Assembly (NCBI GenBank): GCA_030638185.1 | Contig: DAOWFD010000015.1 | Location: forward strand, 1-14,169 | Reading direction: 5' to 3' | Origin: Candidatus Aegiribacteria sp. | Lineage (GTDB): Bacteria > Fermentibacterota > Fermentibacteria > Fermentibacterales > JCC-6 | Length of the DNA: 14,169 bases | The notes under the pieces: model-generated | The model's input: the letters and a program-made list of their open reading frames with translations, nothing else | Databases searched by the model: none | Told to the model about the DNA's origin: nothing | Shown here: positions 1-6,765 of the stretch, piece after piece | Layout of the letters: each line of letters starts with the position of its first letter | Numbering within the stretch: the stretch's first letter is position 1 | Made by a program: the position numbers and the translations under genes

Positions 1-180
1 AACTCCATGTCCTTGTGGGGCACCTTGCTGTCGAGGGGCTTCAGCCCGCCCGCTAGCACCTGGGCGCGGTGGGCCTGGTCGGTGCCCTTGAACTTGCGCT
101 CCAATTCCTGCTCTATGCGATCCACCTCCCCAGGCCCGGCATCCTCGGCTGAGAACATCCGACCCATGTGGAGGGCAGTA
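1..180 (-). other. Anomalous high-GC segment resembling an HK97-type phage portal protein, in frame with the helicase
   Basis: The last ~60 codons of the helicase frame do not read like SNF2. They contain DRIEQELERKFKG, then AHRAQVLAGGLKP, then HKDME. This order recalls the HK97-type portal pattern: an amphipathic helix, K/R-x-x-G, an AHR-like motif, VL-x-GGLK, and an acidic D-x-x-F/L near the end. G+C is about 64% over 1-180 against about 47% over 241-360 by hand count. The segment touches the contig edge, so a chimeric assembly joined at about 180-185 is the simplest reading. A real recombination or prophage junction is the alternative. The portal match is from memory of the family pattern only. 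Confidence 0.45.
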
Positions 181-1352
181 TCGAAGTAGCGCTGGTTGAA
201 CCTCCACAACGGCCCAAGCACTCCGGGGTCAATGAACTGGAAAACACTGTAGAGCTCGTCAAGGCGGTTTTCAAGCGGTGTTCCCGTAAGGACAAAGGCG
301 TATCTGCTGCGAAGTCTTTTTACAGCATCAGCAGTTTTTGTGCGCCAGTTCTTTATCCTCTGGGCTTCATCAAGAATTATCACATCCGGCTGCATTATCT
401 GCATTTCATCAGCATCGCGCCTTACAAGTTCGTAGTTGATGATGTTGAAGAAGGCGGGTTTTTTATAATGCTCGTTCCTCAGAAGCTGCGGTCCTCCGAT
501 TACATTCGTTGAAAAACCGCTGAACCTGTGTATCTCTCTCTCCCACTGATGTTTCAGAGAAGCAGGACAGATCACGAGCACCCTTTTGATGTTCCTGAGT
601 TCCTTAAGCAGGGATACGGCGCCGATCGCCTGAACAGTTTTTCCAAGACCCATGTCGTCTGCGAGAAGAGACCTGCCGCCAAATGCCAGGTGAACAACAC
701 CGTCCTCCTGAAAACCGTACAGGTCCGATCTGAGCACATCAAGCGTGCGGTTGCCCTTTTCGATCTGTTCCGTGAACCATTTTTTCTGACGGCTGATTGA
801 TTCATCGTGCTTCAGGTTTTCAATATGGCTCCGTACATCTTCATGTATGAATATCCTGTTCCGCTTTTTCGGTTCAAGAGCGTCGATTTCATCCAGCACT
901 CCCGGCAGAGTCTTCGTGGCTGAGCCTGTAAATTCCCCTTCCGGGTTAAAATGCTTGAAAAGAACTGATGGAAATTTCCTGTCAAGCTCCTCAGGATTCG
1001 GGGCAATTCTTACTGAGGGATACTCTGAACGGTGAAGGAATATCTGAGCGCAGGACAGTTCATCCGATGCAAGAGCAGCCCAGTCATCCCCCAGGTGTTT
1101 TTTCAGAAATTGGAGAACACCCTCAATGTGTTTGCAGGTGCTTATTGTGTTCGTTTTGTAGTCCGGGCAGGAACAGCTGTTGATCAACTGATCCACAGAC
1201 CGGATATGAACAGTGTATTCCCTTTCTGTTCTTGAAACAACCCGGAATGTGCTGAAAAGCGGATTCTCCCCAATGTTCCTGATCTCCAGAATATCCCTGC
1301 GAGCCTTCTGACGCCTGCGTGCTATCTGTGTTTTCGCCGTTACTGCCTGCAT
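1..1352 (-). CDS. SNF2-family DEAD/DEAH-like helicase with N-terminal SWIM zinc finger (C-terminus beyond window)
   Basis: SNF2 ATPases use ATP to translocate on double-stranded DNA. The reading frame is open from an ATG at 1352 (AGGA eight bases upstream) to the left edge, 450 codons. A SWIM zinc finger is visible: C60-x-C62 and C73-x-H75, a module often found N-terminal to bacterial SNF2 domains. Walker A is DDMGLGKT (residues ~232-239), the Walker B variant is DEAQ (~328-331), and LTGTPLENR (~355-363) is motif III. The family match runs cleanly to about residue 390 (WRFNQRYF, near position 182). After that, where the family usually continues toward the second RecA lobe, the frame stays open but the sequence changes character (see the separate entry for 1-180). 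The second helicase lobe is therefore not visible here. Family assignment is firm; the biological role (restriction, repair or transcription recycling) cannot be told. Confidence 0.93.
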   Translation of the reverse strand, partial: MQAVTAKTQIARRRQKARRDILEIRNIGENPLFSTFRVVSRTEREYTVHIRSVDQLINSCSCPDYKTNTISTCKHIEGVLQFLKKHLGDDWAALASDELSCAQIFLHRSEYPSVRIAPNPEELDRKFPSVLFKHFNPEGEFTGSATKTLPGVLDEIDALEPKKRNRIFIHEDVRSHIENLKHDESISRQKKWFTEQIEKGNRTLDVLRSDLYGFQEDGVVHLAFGGRSLLADDMGLGKTVQAIGAVSLLKELRNIKRVLVICPASLKHQWEREIHRFSGFSTNVIGGPQLLRNEHYKKPAFFNIINYELVRRDADEMQIMQPDVIILDEAQRIKNWRTKTADAVKRLRSRYAFVLTGTPLENRLDELYSVFQFIDPGVLGPLWRFNQRYFDTALHMGRMFSAEDAGPGEVDRIEQELERKFKGTDQAHRAQVLAGGLKPLDSKVPHKDME

Positions 1353-1409
1353 TGATGTCTTCCTGTCATTAAAGAATCGAGTAAACCGAAATATACTAAA
1401 CAACTGTTA
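1353..1409. other. Short gap upstream of the helicase gene
   Basis: This gap holds the ribosome binding site of the helicase (AGGA at 1361-1364, minus strand) and an AT-rich stretch. No convincing -35/-10 pair was found. Confidence 0.3.
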
Positions 1410-1675
1410 TCAGTCTACAGAACGAATCAACACAGCAAACCGTATTTCGACGGGTTCGAAGGTATTCCGGAGAATTGCTGCATCAGGCAGTTTCCCGTTC
1501 TGGAGCACCTTCATCATAGAGGGTTTAACGACGGCCTTCTTAAACGCGCTCAGCAGACGGGAGGGAATGAAAGCTCCATGTCTCTCAGAGAAGGAAGAGG
1601 GCTGGTCAGCTCATTGGCCATTACGTAGCTGGATTCCTCGTCAACGAGGAGCAGTGGGTAAGGAGTTGCGGCCTC
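1410..1675 (-). pseudogene. Frameshifted remnant of an unidentified gene upstream of the helicase
   Basis: Two overlapping open frames on the minus strand read like one protein split by a frameshift. The first, starting at 1675, contains PYPLLLVDEESSYVMANEL and TSPLPS, then stops near 1550. The second, open from 1610 to a TGA at 1410-1412, contains FIPSRLLSAFKKAVVKP, KVLQNGKLPDAA and FEPVEIRFAVLIRSVD. The pattern 'LLVD-x-x-S-x-x-x-x-x-x-EL-x-x-P' followed by a helix and a P-x-x-x-x-V element faintly resembles DUF6930/DUF7309-type domains, but I cannot confirm this. It lies on the helicase strand 57 bases upstream of that gene, so it may once have been the preceding gene of an operon. There is no credible start with a ribosome binding site, and I do not recognise the product. 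Confidence 0.35.
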
Positions 1676-1829
1676 TCAGTTGAATTTGGTATTGACTGAT
1701 GTTTCGCCTCGCCTTCAGGAAGCGGTTCCTGAATATTCCAGGCATTCTCATCTGTTTTATAATAAAGGGAACCTTGATTCGGAAGAGACATGTGCTCTTA
1801 TTGTGGATATTGTCAGTTACTTACAGTAA
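1662..1829 (+). pseudogene. Possible C-terminal gene remnant, unidentified
   Basis: This plus-strand frame is open for 55 codons between stops and reads like coding sequence near its end: DVSPRLQEAVPEYSRH, then LFYNKGNLDSEETCALIVDI, then a TAA at 1827-1829. It has no ATG and no ribosome binding site, so if real it is the tail of a lost gene. I do not recognise the family. It overlaps the opposite-strand remnant by a few bases, consistent with a recombination junction near 1665-1675. Low confidence. Confidence 0.22.
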
Positions 1830-2045
1830 CGATGAACAGCAAACGGTACTGGCATTAACAAACCATTGTGCTAATTATCAATGAAATTCTCAATCCGCAC
1901 GAATATGATACCGGGCAAGTTGTAATTACTCTGCTGCTGTTCTTTCTGATGATTTGCGGGAGTGTAACTTCGTAAGAAGCAAAGGTGTTTCCTTCGGGAA
2001 TGATGGACCGAACAGGTAAGTCAATAAGTGTTTAATTCTGCCAGA

Positions 2046-2059
2046 AAGTGGTACCACTT
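2046..2059. repeat. 14-base perfect palindrome
   Basis: AAGTGGTACCACTT is its own reverse complement. Such a dyad could be a site for a dimeric DNA-binding protein, but no adjacent intact gene or promoter links it to a regulator. Confidence 0.3.
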
Positions 2060-2234
2060 AGTGTATGATCTTGTCGAAAAATAGTAGTTCTTCTGTCCAG
2101 AGCATCTTCAATTATAAGTGTAAAGTTGAACCTTACTTGAGTGGATATTTACTATGAATTCCGGGTATTGTTTCGTGGATGTTATGCCTTTGCGGGGAAT
2201 AATTTTGTGAGTGAGGAATTGTTGGAGGGAAGAA

Positions 2235-2288
2235 ATGAAAATTCTTCCTTGTAAAAAATACCACATTTGTAAAAAAGTCCTTGCATAA
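2235..2288 (+). CDS. Possible 17-residue mini-ORF
   Basis: MKILPCKKYHICKKVLA starts at an ATG preceded by GGAGG six bases away, a good ribosome binding site, and ends in TAA. It is lysine-rich with cysteines at 6 and 12. It lies just upstream of the DUF4143 ATPase remnant and could be a chance ORF, a leader peptide or the start of a broken gene. Only the binding site supports it. Confidence 0.18.
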   Translation: MKILPCKKYHICKKVLA

Positions 2289-2308
2289 AATACCCGAACT
2301 GGCATTGT

Positions 2309-2812
2309 GCAGCGCCGGTTCCCTTCTTGGAGAGTGCGCGGCTTATCCTGCGGACTTCTATTGTGAATCGGGCTGAAACCCCGTTAGCCGGATTCGCAAG
2401 AGACAACCGGTTCTAGCAATACTTTTTTGATGTTGGTCTCCTGACTGTTATCACCAATATTGATCCTGGCCATATTCTGAAATACGATTACGGAAGTTAC
2501 AAGGGTTATATCGCAGAAACCTTTTTTGCTCAGGAACTTTGCGCAGCGGGAGTGAGAGAGTTGTTTTGTTGGAAAGGTCGAACATCTGAGGTGGAGTTTC
2601 TACTGGAAACTCCATCGGTCATTATTCGGGTGGAAGTCAAATCAGGATGGGTGACCCAATCCAAAAGTCTGAATGTATTTGTGGAACGCTATAGACCCCA
2701 ACAGAGTATCATACTGAGCGCAAAAAATATTAAGACATGCGGCTCGCGGCTGCCTGTACCGCTTTACGCCGCTGGACGGTTGGCGAACTTGCTATTAACG
2801 CAGAAACCATGA
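2309..2812 (+). pseudogene. C-terminal remnant of an AAA_14/DUF4143 ATPase with an in-frame amber codon
   Basis: The translated frame follows the C-terminal half of AAA_14-DUF4143 proteins. It begins with ESARLILRTSIVNRAETPLAG and NRF, then reads TAG (2414-2416), then QYFFDVGLL. Family members usually have a residue such as K at the stop position. The frame continues with KYDYGSYKGYIAETFFAQEL, WKGRTSEVEFLLE and VEVKSGWVTQSKSL, the PD-(D/E)XK-like core of DUF4143 (E-x-x-F, E-V-K). It ends with a TGA at 2810-2812. The N-terminal ATPase domain with Walker A and B is missing, so the gene is dead in at least two ways. The distal part is repeated at 13244-13371. No function should be inferred for this copy. 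Confidence 0.8.
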
Positions 2813-2881
2813 TAAGGATTCCTTTCGCGGGTGATATGAATATTTTCCTTTGACTGGACACCTGTAGGTATCGAGGAGGGC

Positions 2882-3106
2882 GTGACCTCAGTTGACATCA
2901 GCAGGTTAAGTGTTGCGAACAGGCTTGCCCCTGAAAGCTACGTTACGATGGAATCAGCCCTTGGCTACCTTGGATGGCTTCAGGAAGAACCTGAAACACC
3001 TGAGATAATCGTTAACACCGAGAAAGAAACCAAAGAGGAAAGCGCTGAGTATATTGTTCATTGGCTGGAGGATAAAGGCTATATCAGAAAGATAGTAGTT
3101 AGTTGA
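2882..3106 (+). CDS. Composite small ORF: AbiEi-antitoxin-like N-terminal part joined to an APS-kinase-like C-terminal tail
   Basis: The ORF has 74 codons from a GTG with GAGGAGG just upstream. The frame is actually open back to a TGA near 2837, so the start is uncertain. Residues ~10-33 (VANRLAPESYVTMESALGYL) match the part of AbiEi-type antitoxins that follows the N-terminal winged helix, usually ANRL-x-P-x-SYVS-x-ESAL. From about residue 35 it reads EEPETPEIIVNTEKETKEES and ends in VHWLEDKGYI, which is the C-terminus of adenylylsulfate kinase (CysC), normally E-x-P-x-x-PE-x-x-x-x-T-x-x-x-x-x-E-S followed by L-x-x-x-GYI. Neither active domain is complete: there is no HTH and no P-loop. I infer a deletion fusion of two gene remnants that happened to stay in frame. 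Whether it is translated is unknown. Confidence 0.55.
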   Translation: MTSVDISRLSVANRLAPESYVTMESALGYLGWLQEEPETPEIIVNTEKETKEESAEYIVHWLEDKGYIRKIVVS

Positions 3107-3127
3107 TTCTTCAGAACCATTAATGTG

Positions 3128-3164
3128 TCACCCGCAACACACCATGATCGTCTGGTGAGGGTGA
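3128..3164. terminator. Hairpin between convergent genes, possible terminator
   Basis: TCACCC at 3128-3133 pairs with GGGTGA at 3159-3164, and inside it CACCA (3140-3144) pairs with TGGTG (3153-3157). A run of seven T follows at 3173-3179 on the plus strand. It sits between the ends of the 2882-3106 gene (+) and the 3170-3304 gene (-), so it may end transcription from both sides, but the gap to the T run makes it non-canonical. Confidence 0.38.
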
Positions 3165-3169
3165 AGCCT

Positions 3170-3304
3170 CTATTTTTTTCTCCAGATCAGGAAGAGAACA
3201 AGGGCAATTGAATCAATAGATACAACAGTAGCAATGGTTTGAGCGTCTCCTACGTTATTGAATCCTAACGCAAAACGCAGAATCAGAAAAACTATGGTGC
3301 CCAT
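3170..3304 (-). CDS. Small hydrophobic membrane protein, 44 residues
   Basis: The ATG at 3304 is preceded by a near-perfect AAAGGAGGT six bases upstream, one of the strongest ribosome binding sites in the window; a longer upstream start lacks one. The product has two hydrophobic stretches, residues 3-15 (TIVFLILRFALGF) and about 22-41 (TIATVVSIDSIALVLFLIW). They are separated by a short polar NNVGDAQ turn, and the protein ends in RKK. It could form a helical hairpin or one longer membrane segment with a positive cytoplasmic end. I do not recognise the family. A fair promoter lies upstream (3330-3358). It is monocistronic and converges on the composite ORF. Confidence 0.6.
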   Translation of the reverse strand: MGTIVFLILRFALGFNNVGDAQTIATVVSIDSIALVLFLIWRKK

Positions 3305-3329
3305 GGGAAACCTCCTTTGCTTGTTGTAC

Positions 3330-3358
3330 AAACTATCTGATTGAGACGGTAAAAGCAA
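3330..3358 (-). promoter_or_regulatory. Candidate promoter of the 44-residue membrane protein
   Basis: On the minus strand TTGCTT (3353-3358) and TAGTTT (3330-3335) are 17 bases apart, about 25 bases upstream of the start codon. Both boxes deviate from consensus. Confidence 0.3.
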
Positions 3359-3476
3359 GGTTGTTTTCGTATTTATGCCATGGGGGCATACAGGATCTTT
3401 GTTTATAACGGCATGCCTGGAGATCGTTTGATGAACGTATGAAGCCTATTTCGCATGGATAGGGAAGTAAGTTACG

Positions 3477-3722
3477 GTGGAGGGCCACTACCACTCCTCG
3501 ACCACTTCCACCACAGATTACGGCGTTACAATAAGGATAGATCTGTCGCACCCTGAGGATACCTACACGAAACTCGCAGCATGCGTGATGCTGGAACCTC
3601 TTTCTGATGTTTCCGATTCACTGATATTGGAAGAGCGTTCCGGTGTTCAGATAAAAGGAACCATTGCAGATGCGTTCATCGACCAGTCAAAGCTGGAAGG
3701 CTGCACTCTGCTTAACAGATAA
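3477..3722 (+). CDS. Hypothetical protein, 81 residues
   Basis: The GTG start at 3477 follows a stop only a few codons upstream; the only weak ribosome binding site is GGGAAG about ten bases before. The N-terminus is low-complexity (HYHSSTTSTT). It is followed by a compact, plausibly folded part with VTIRIDLSHPEDTYTKLAA, VMLEPLSDVSDSLILEE and VQIKGTIADAFIDQSKLEG, which looks like a small beta-rich domain. There is no signal peptide and no membrane segment, so it could be cytoplasmic, or the 3' part of a gene that lost its 5' end. The opposite-strand frame over the same bases is much less protein-like. Family unknown. Confidence 0.4.
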   Translation: MEGHYHSSTTSTTDYGVTIRIDLSHPEDTYTKLAACVMLEPLSDVSDSLILEERSGVQIKGTIADAFIDQSKLEGCTLLNR

Positions 3723-3811
3723 AGACATTTCAAAACATCGAGGTTTCTGGCAAAGGTGAGAGGAAAGCATTCTCCTTTGCAGACCACGGTCCTTTAGTTC
3801 TGGTTGAAGTT

Positions 3812-3831
3812 CATCCTCTCAAGTGAGGATG
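3812..3831. terminator. 7-bp hairpin upstream of the large lipoprotein gene
   Basis: CATCCTC pairs perfectly with GAGGATG around a 6-base loop. There is no T run after it on either strand, so it may be a weak terminator for the 3477-3722 gene or a 5' leader structure for the next one. Confidence 0.3.
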
Positions 3832-3848
3832 GTGCCCTTGAGATGTAC

Positions 3849-3854
3849 TATAAT
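3849..3854 (+). promoter_or_regulatory. Candidate -10 box for the large lipoprotein gene
   Basis: A consensus TATAAT lies 53 bases before the GTG start at 3908. No good -35 box is seen at the proper distance. Confidence 0.28.
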
Positions 3855-3907
3855 TCCTGAGTATACAGTAAAGTTAAGGTATTTCGTAGAATGCGGATGT
3901 TTCCATT

Positions 3908-5614
3908 GTGAGAAAAAGTACAGCAGCTTTTATTCTACTTGTTATTATCATCCCGATAATGGCCTGCGTAGAGCCGAGCAGTTTGATGTCGGAGATGCCT
4001 GAAGGTTACAGTGTCTATATGACATACAATCCGAAGAATGCGAATCTCAAGGAAACTCTTGCTGCGGTTGAGGATATTCTTCCCGAAGAGGCGATGGATG
4101 ACATAAGTTCGTCCGGTCTGCGCTTTAACCCGCTTAATTGGGATGCCTGGGAAGATGAGCTGGGTCTGGATTATTCAAATGATATAGGTGTTGTAACCAA
4201 TTTCCCCGGGGATGAGAGACTGACAGCCTTTTATCTGCCAACTGAGGATATTCAGGCAGTTGAACATCTACTCGATGAGCTTGACGCCGACGATTATAAA
4301 CTTATTGACCATGGCTCCTACACAGTAGTTCTCACGGGTGATGAGGATGCAATGGATAGCTTCGAACGGACTTTTGAGAATCGTTCGATTTCCGAATTGA
4401 ACGATTACGAACAACTTGCCGGAGCTATTAACGTTCATGATCCGGGCTTCAGTCTTTATATGCGGATAGAGCAAGAGGTTTCATTATCATATCTGCTGGA
4501 AATAGGGAATGACGGGAATCAATCGGTCATCGAAGTTGCTGTTATACTGCGCGATGAGTTGAGCATACCTGTGATATTCGAGTGCTTCTCCAATGGTATT
4601 GCGCATGAAGACATCCTTGTACCGGAGAATACTATCGGAGCCGCTCGATTCGGTTTTGATCATGATCAGCTTGCTGACAGCTGGAGGAGTATCGAGCGCA
4701 GATTCAATTTTGAGGATGATTGGAAGTACCAGTCTTTCAATCAGGGATTGACTGTTTTTGGGCTGTCTTCCACTACGGATCTGATAGAGATCCTGGGAGG
4801 AGATATCTTAGTTACCCTTGCCGATATTGAATTCGATGATCATGGCGATCTGAAGAATCTTGAAGGAGTAATAGCGATATCCCTTGCAGATGTTGAAGGC
4901 ATGAAGGACATGCTGAGGTCTATTGCCATGTTGGCTGATTTCAAGTGTGACCGTATAGATCAGACAGAGCTGTACTCCTTTGAAGATAGTTACAATGAGT
5001 ATTCCTTATTCATTTGTAATAGCGCGTTGTACATAGCCGTCAACACACGCCCGGAAAGCATTACGGGTGGCATTCCCATGGAAGATGTATTCATGGGAGA
5101 CGTTGCTGGTATAGCCGTAGAGGGATTCCTGGGGGCTTCTATGGACCCGGAGATTCTTTTGAGGAAGCTGGACGTACCGTCCGGAATTATGGACGCTTTG
5201 GACGAAATCTTCCGCCAGCCTGTCGAGATTTCCATTGCTTACGATGACGGCGTGTTCCATGGAACTTTAAGGAGCGGGAAGTTCCTCGGCGGGGTTGGAG
5301 CAGAAGCGCTGATATTCGCAATGACTTTCCCGAAGTACTCCTCCGATGTGCAGGATCATCAGATGGAAGAGATTACCTGCCGGTGTAATATGCGCAGCCT
5401 GGCCTCCGGTGAGAGCATGTTCTATGGAATGGAAAACAGATACGGCACATTGGAAGAACTTGCGGTTTCTGATATCATGGAAAACGCGCCGGTGTTGATC
5501 TGCCCGACATGCGGAGAAAACTACATCGTTACTCTCAATAATGGCAGTTACAGGATAGAGTGTCCCCGCGGCCTTCATGGATCTGTTGAAGATGGTCTTT
5601 TCAGCTGGCAATAG
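3908..5614 (+). CDS. Large lipoprotein of unknown function with pseudopilin-like C-terminal module, 568 residues
   Basis: The product begins with a lipoprotein signal: MRK, a hydrophobic run FILLVIIIPI and a lipobox IMAC with cysteine 20. It should therefore be a lipid-anchored envelope protein. The start is a GTG with a poor ribosome binding site; no better in-frame start exists. The body (~25-480) is acidic and alternates predicted strands and helices, for example LRFNPLNWDAWEDELGL. It loosely recalls DUF3352-like surface proteins, but I cannot assign it. From about 491 the character changes: C491-x-C493, NMRSLASGESMF, NRYGTLEEL, C532-x-x-C535, and C552 with PRGLHGSVEDG. This resembles the globular part of type IV pilin/pseudopilin-like proteins (CxxNMR-x-x-x-x-x-E-x-x-x, RYGTLEEL) without their membrane helix. 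The CPTCG pair could bind metal. It converges on the next gene with only ten bases between. Confidence 0.85.
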   Translation: MRKSTAAFILLVIIIPIMACVEPSSLMSEMPEGYSVYMTYNPKNANLKETLAAVEDILPEEAMDDISSSGLRFNPLNWDAWEDELGLDYSNDIGVVTNFPGDERLTAFYLPTEDIQAVEHLLDELDADDYKLIDHGSYTVVLTGDEDAMDSFERTFENRSISELNDYEQLAGAINVHDPGFSLYMRIEQEVSLSYLLEIGNDGNQSVIEVAVILRDELSIPVIFECFSNGIAHEDILVPENTIGAARFGFDHDQLADSWRSIERRFNFEDDWKYQSFNQGLTVFGLSSTTDLIEILGGDILVTLADIEFDDHGDLKNLEGVIAISLADVEGMKDMLRSIAMLADFKCDRIDQTELYSFEDSYNEYSLFICNSALYIAVNTRPESITGGIPMEDVFMGDVAGIAVEGFLGASMDPEILLRKLDVPSGIMDALDEIFRQPVEISIAYDDGVFHGTLRSGKFLGGVGAEALIFAMTFPKYSSDVQDHQMEEITCRCNMRSLASGESMFYGMENRYGTLEELAVSDIMENAPVLICPTCGENYIVTLNNGSYRIECPRGLHGSVEDGLFSWQ

Positions 5615-5624
5615 GAATTCGGTT

Positions 5625-6500
5625 TCAGCGCAGCAGCAGAATCCTTGTAGAAGTTCTTGACTCCCCGGTTTTCATGACCAGGAAGCAGACTCCTGGAAGA
5701 AGCCCGGAACCATCCCCGTGGATGGAGTTTTCTCCCGGGTAGAGCGTGCCCTCCCATATTATCCCCAAATGCCTTCCGTCGATCCCGTAAGCTTTGATAA
5801 CTGCTCGATTCTCTACCTGCGAAACTGCGATAAGGTCGATGTATGTGGATAGAGGGTTGATCCTTGGTTCGAGGGATATGTCCCGGAGTACTTCGGACTC
5901 CTCACCTGTCCCGGTTGGTGTGTAGTGTATTCGCATGCAGTTGTAGAAAGTCATGCCGTCACCGGTAGCACTCAAGGGATGACCGGCATCCAGGGTCCTA
6001 TCCGCCAGGGGTCGCGAGACTGCCTTGACGTTTATACAGGTAGATGTGCATCCAAGGTATTGAAACTCGACTATCAGGCTTGAGGTCCCTTCGAAAGAGA
6101 ACGGTGTATCGAGGTCAAATCCATTCCACCCGGGGGTGGACGAACTCCATCGAACCTCCAGCGTGTCCATGCGGAGAACAGTATCAGGCACACCTGTACC
6201 GTAGTTGGCCTCGAAGGTATTTGAAAGCGAGGTTACTTCGGTAGCGCAGAGAAGTATTTTGAAATTGTAATAATCACCCGTAGCAAAGGCGGTGTGTGTG
6301 GATAAGAGTTCTATTCTGTTTATTACTATCGGGATGATGATTTCGTCTTCGAGTACCAGAACCTGGTACCTTCGTCCCGGATCCCCTCAAGTTCCGCAGA
6401 AGGGCCTGTTGGTGGTTACCGTCCCGCCGGTCCCTATTTCAATGAAATCAGCAAGGGCCGTCATGCAAATGAGTACAAAGAGCGTTGCACATATCCTCAT
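5625..6500 (-). pseudogene. Secreted protein with Por-secretion/FlgD-like C-terminal tail, interrupted by a single in-frame TGA
   Basis: The full frame starts at an ATG at 6500 with AGGAG nine bases upstream and encodes a signal peptide (MRICATLFVLICMTALA), then DFIEIGTGGTVTTNRPFCGT. Codon 38 is TGA (6387-6389). The frame then continues unbroken for 253 codons: GDPGRRYQVLVLEDEIIIPI, FDLDTPFSFEGTSSLIVEF, CMRIHYTP, and a C-terminal tail AVIKAYGIDGRHLGIIWEG...YPGENSIHGDG...LPGVCFLVM...ILLLR typical of FlgD-Ig/T9SS-tail domains. Related secreted proteins often read IGTG-x-x-x-x-x-x-PF-x-x-x-W-x-D-x-R-x-Q here, so the TGA probably replaces a tryptophan or tyrosine. If translation starts only after the TGA, a shorter product from 6191 is possible but would lack a signal peptide. 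Nonsense mutation, sequencing error or recoding are all open; TGA is an ordinary stop in neighbouring genes. Confidence 0.8.
6353..6369 (-). other. Hairpin 17 bases downstream of the in-frame TGA
   Basis: On the coding strand GTACCAG pairs with CTGGTAC around a GTT loop, 7 perfect base pairs. It lies at a distance and has a CAGGTTCTG-like apex broadly similar to bacterial SECIS hairpins such as that of fdhF. Chance is possible, since the segment also encodes RYQVLVL. Confidence 0.35.
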
Positions 6501-6540
6501 CGAATTTAACTCCTATCTGTAATTACAAGTAGAAAACTCG

Positions 6541-6546
6541 ATTATA
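6541..6546 (-). promoter_or_regulatory. Candidate -10 box of the secreted-protein gene
   Basis: Perfect TATAAT on the minus strand, about 40 bases upstream of the ATG at 6500. The -35 region is poor. Confidence 0.38.
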
Positions 6547-6765
6547 CACCATACTGGGATTTGCTTCCGACACAGCTCTTTTTTCTCTTATTTTCCTTAT
6601 TTCTTCCACCAGGATCGATAATAGTGCCGGAAACTCTGTCCGGTCAATGTCCCGAAAGACTGATAAATACTCGAAGCTGCATTCCAATACACATCTATTT
6701 CCGGTAAAGCAACTATCTGTAGCGGGAGGATCATCCCTGCCTGTTGCTGGATACCGGCAGGTGAG

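Larger units (their letters stand above)
1830..2308. other. Region without an identifiable gene
   Basis: Both strands are broken by frequent stops here and no protein family is recognisable. The only structured items are a 14-base palindrome at 2046-2059 and a 17-codon mini-ORF at 2235-2288 with a good ribosome binding site. The stretch is AT-rich and looks like decayed sequence leading into the DUF4143 remnant. Confidence 0.5.

Noticed and set aside
168..512. 114-codon plus-strand open frame
   Set aside because: It is the complement of the helicase motor domain; the minus frame carries all SNF2 motifs.
5267..5611. 114-codon minus-strand open frame
   Set aside because: Antisense of the pseudopilin-like end of the lipoprotein gene, which has the better protein features.
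6387..6389. TGA reassigned to an amino acid genome-wide
   Set aside because: Several other genes in the window, including the MBOAT gene, end in TGA at the expected family length.
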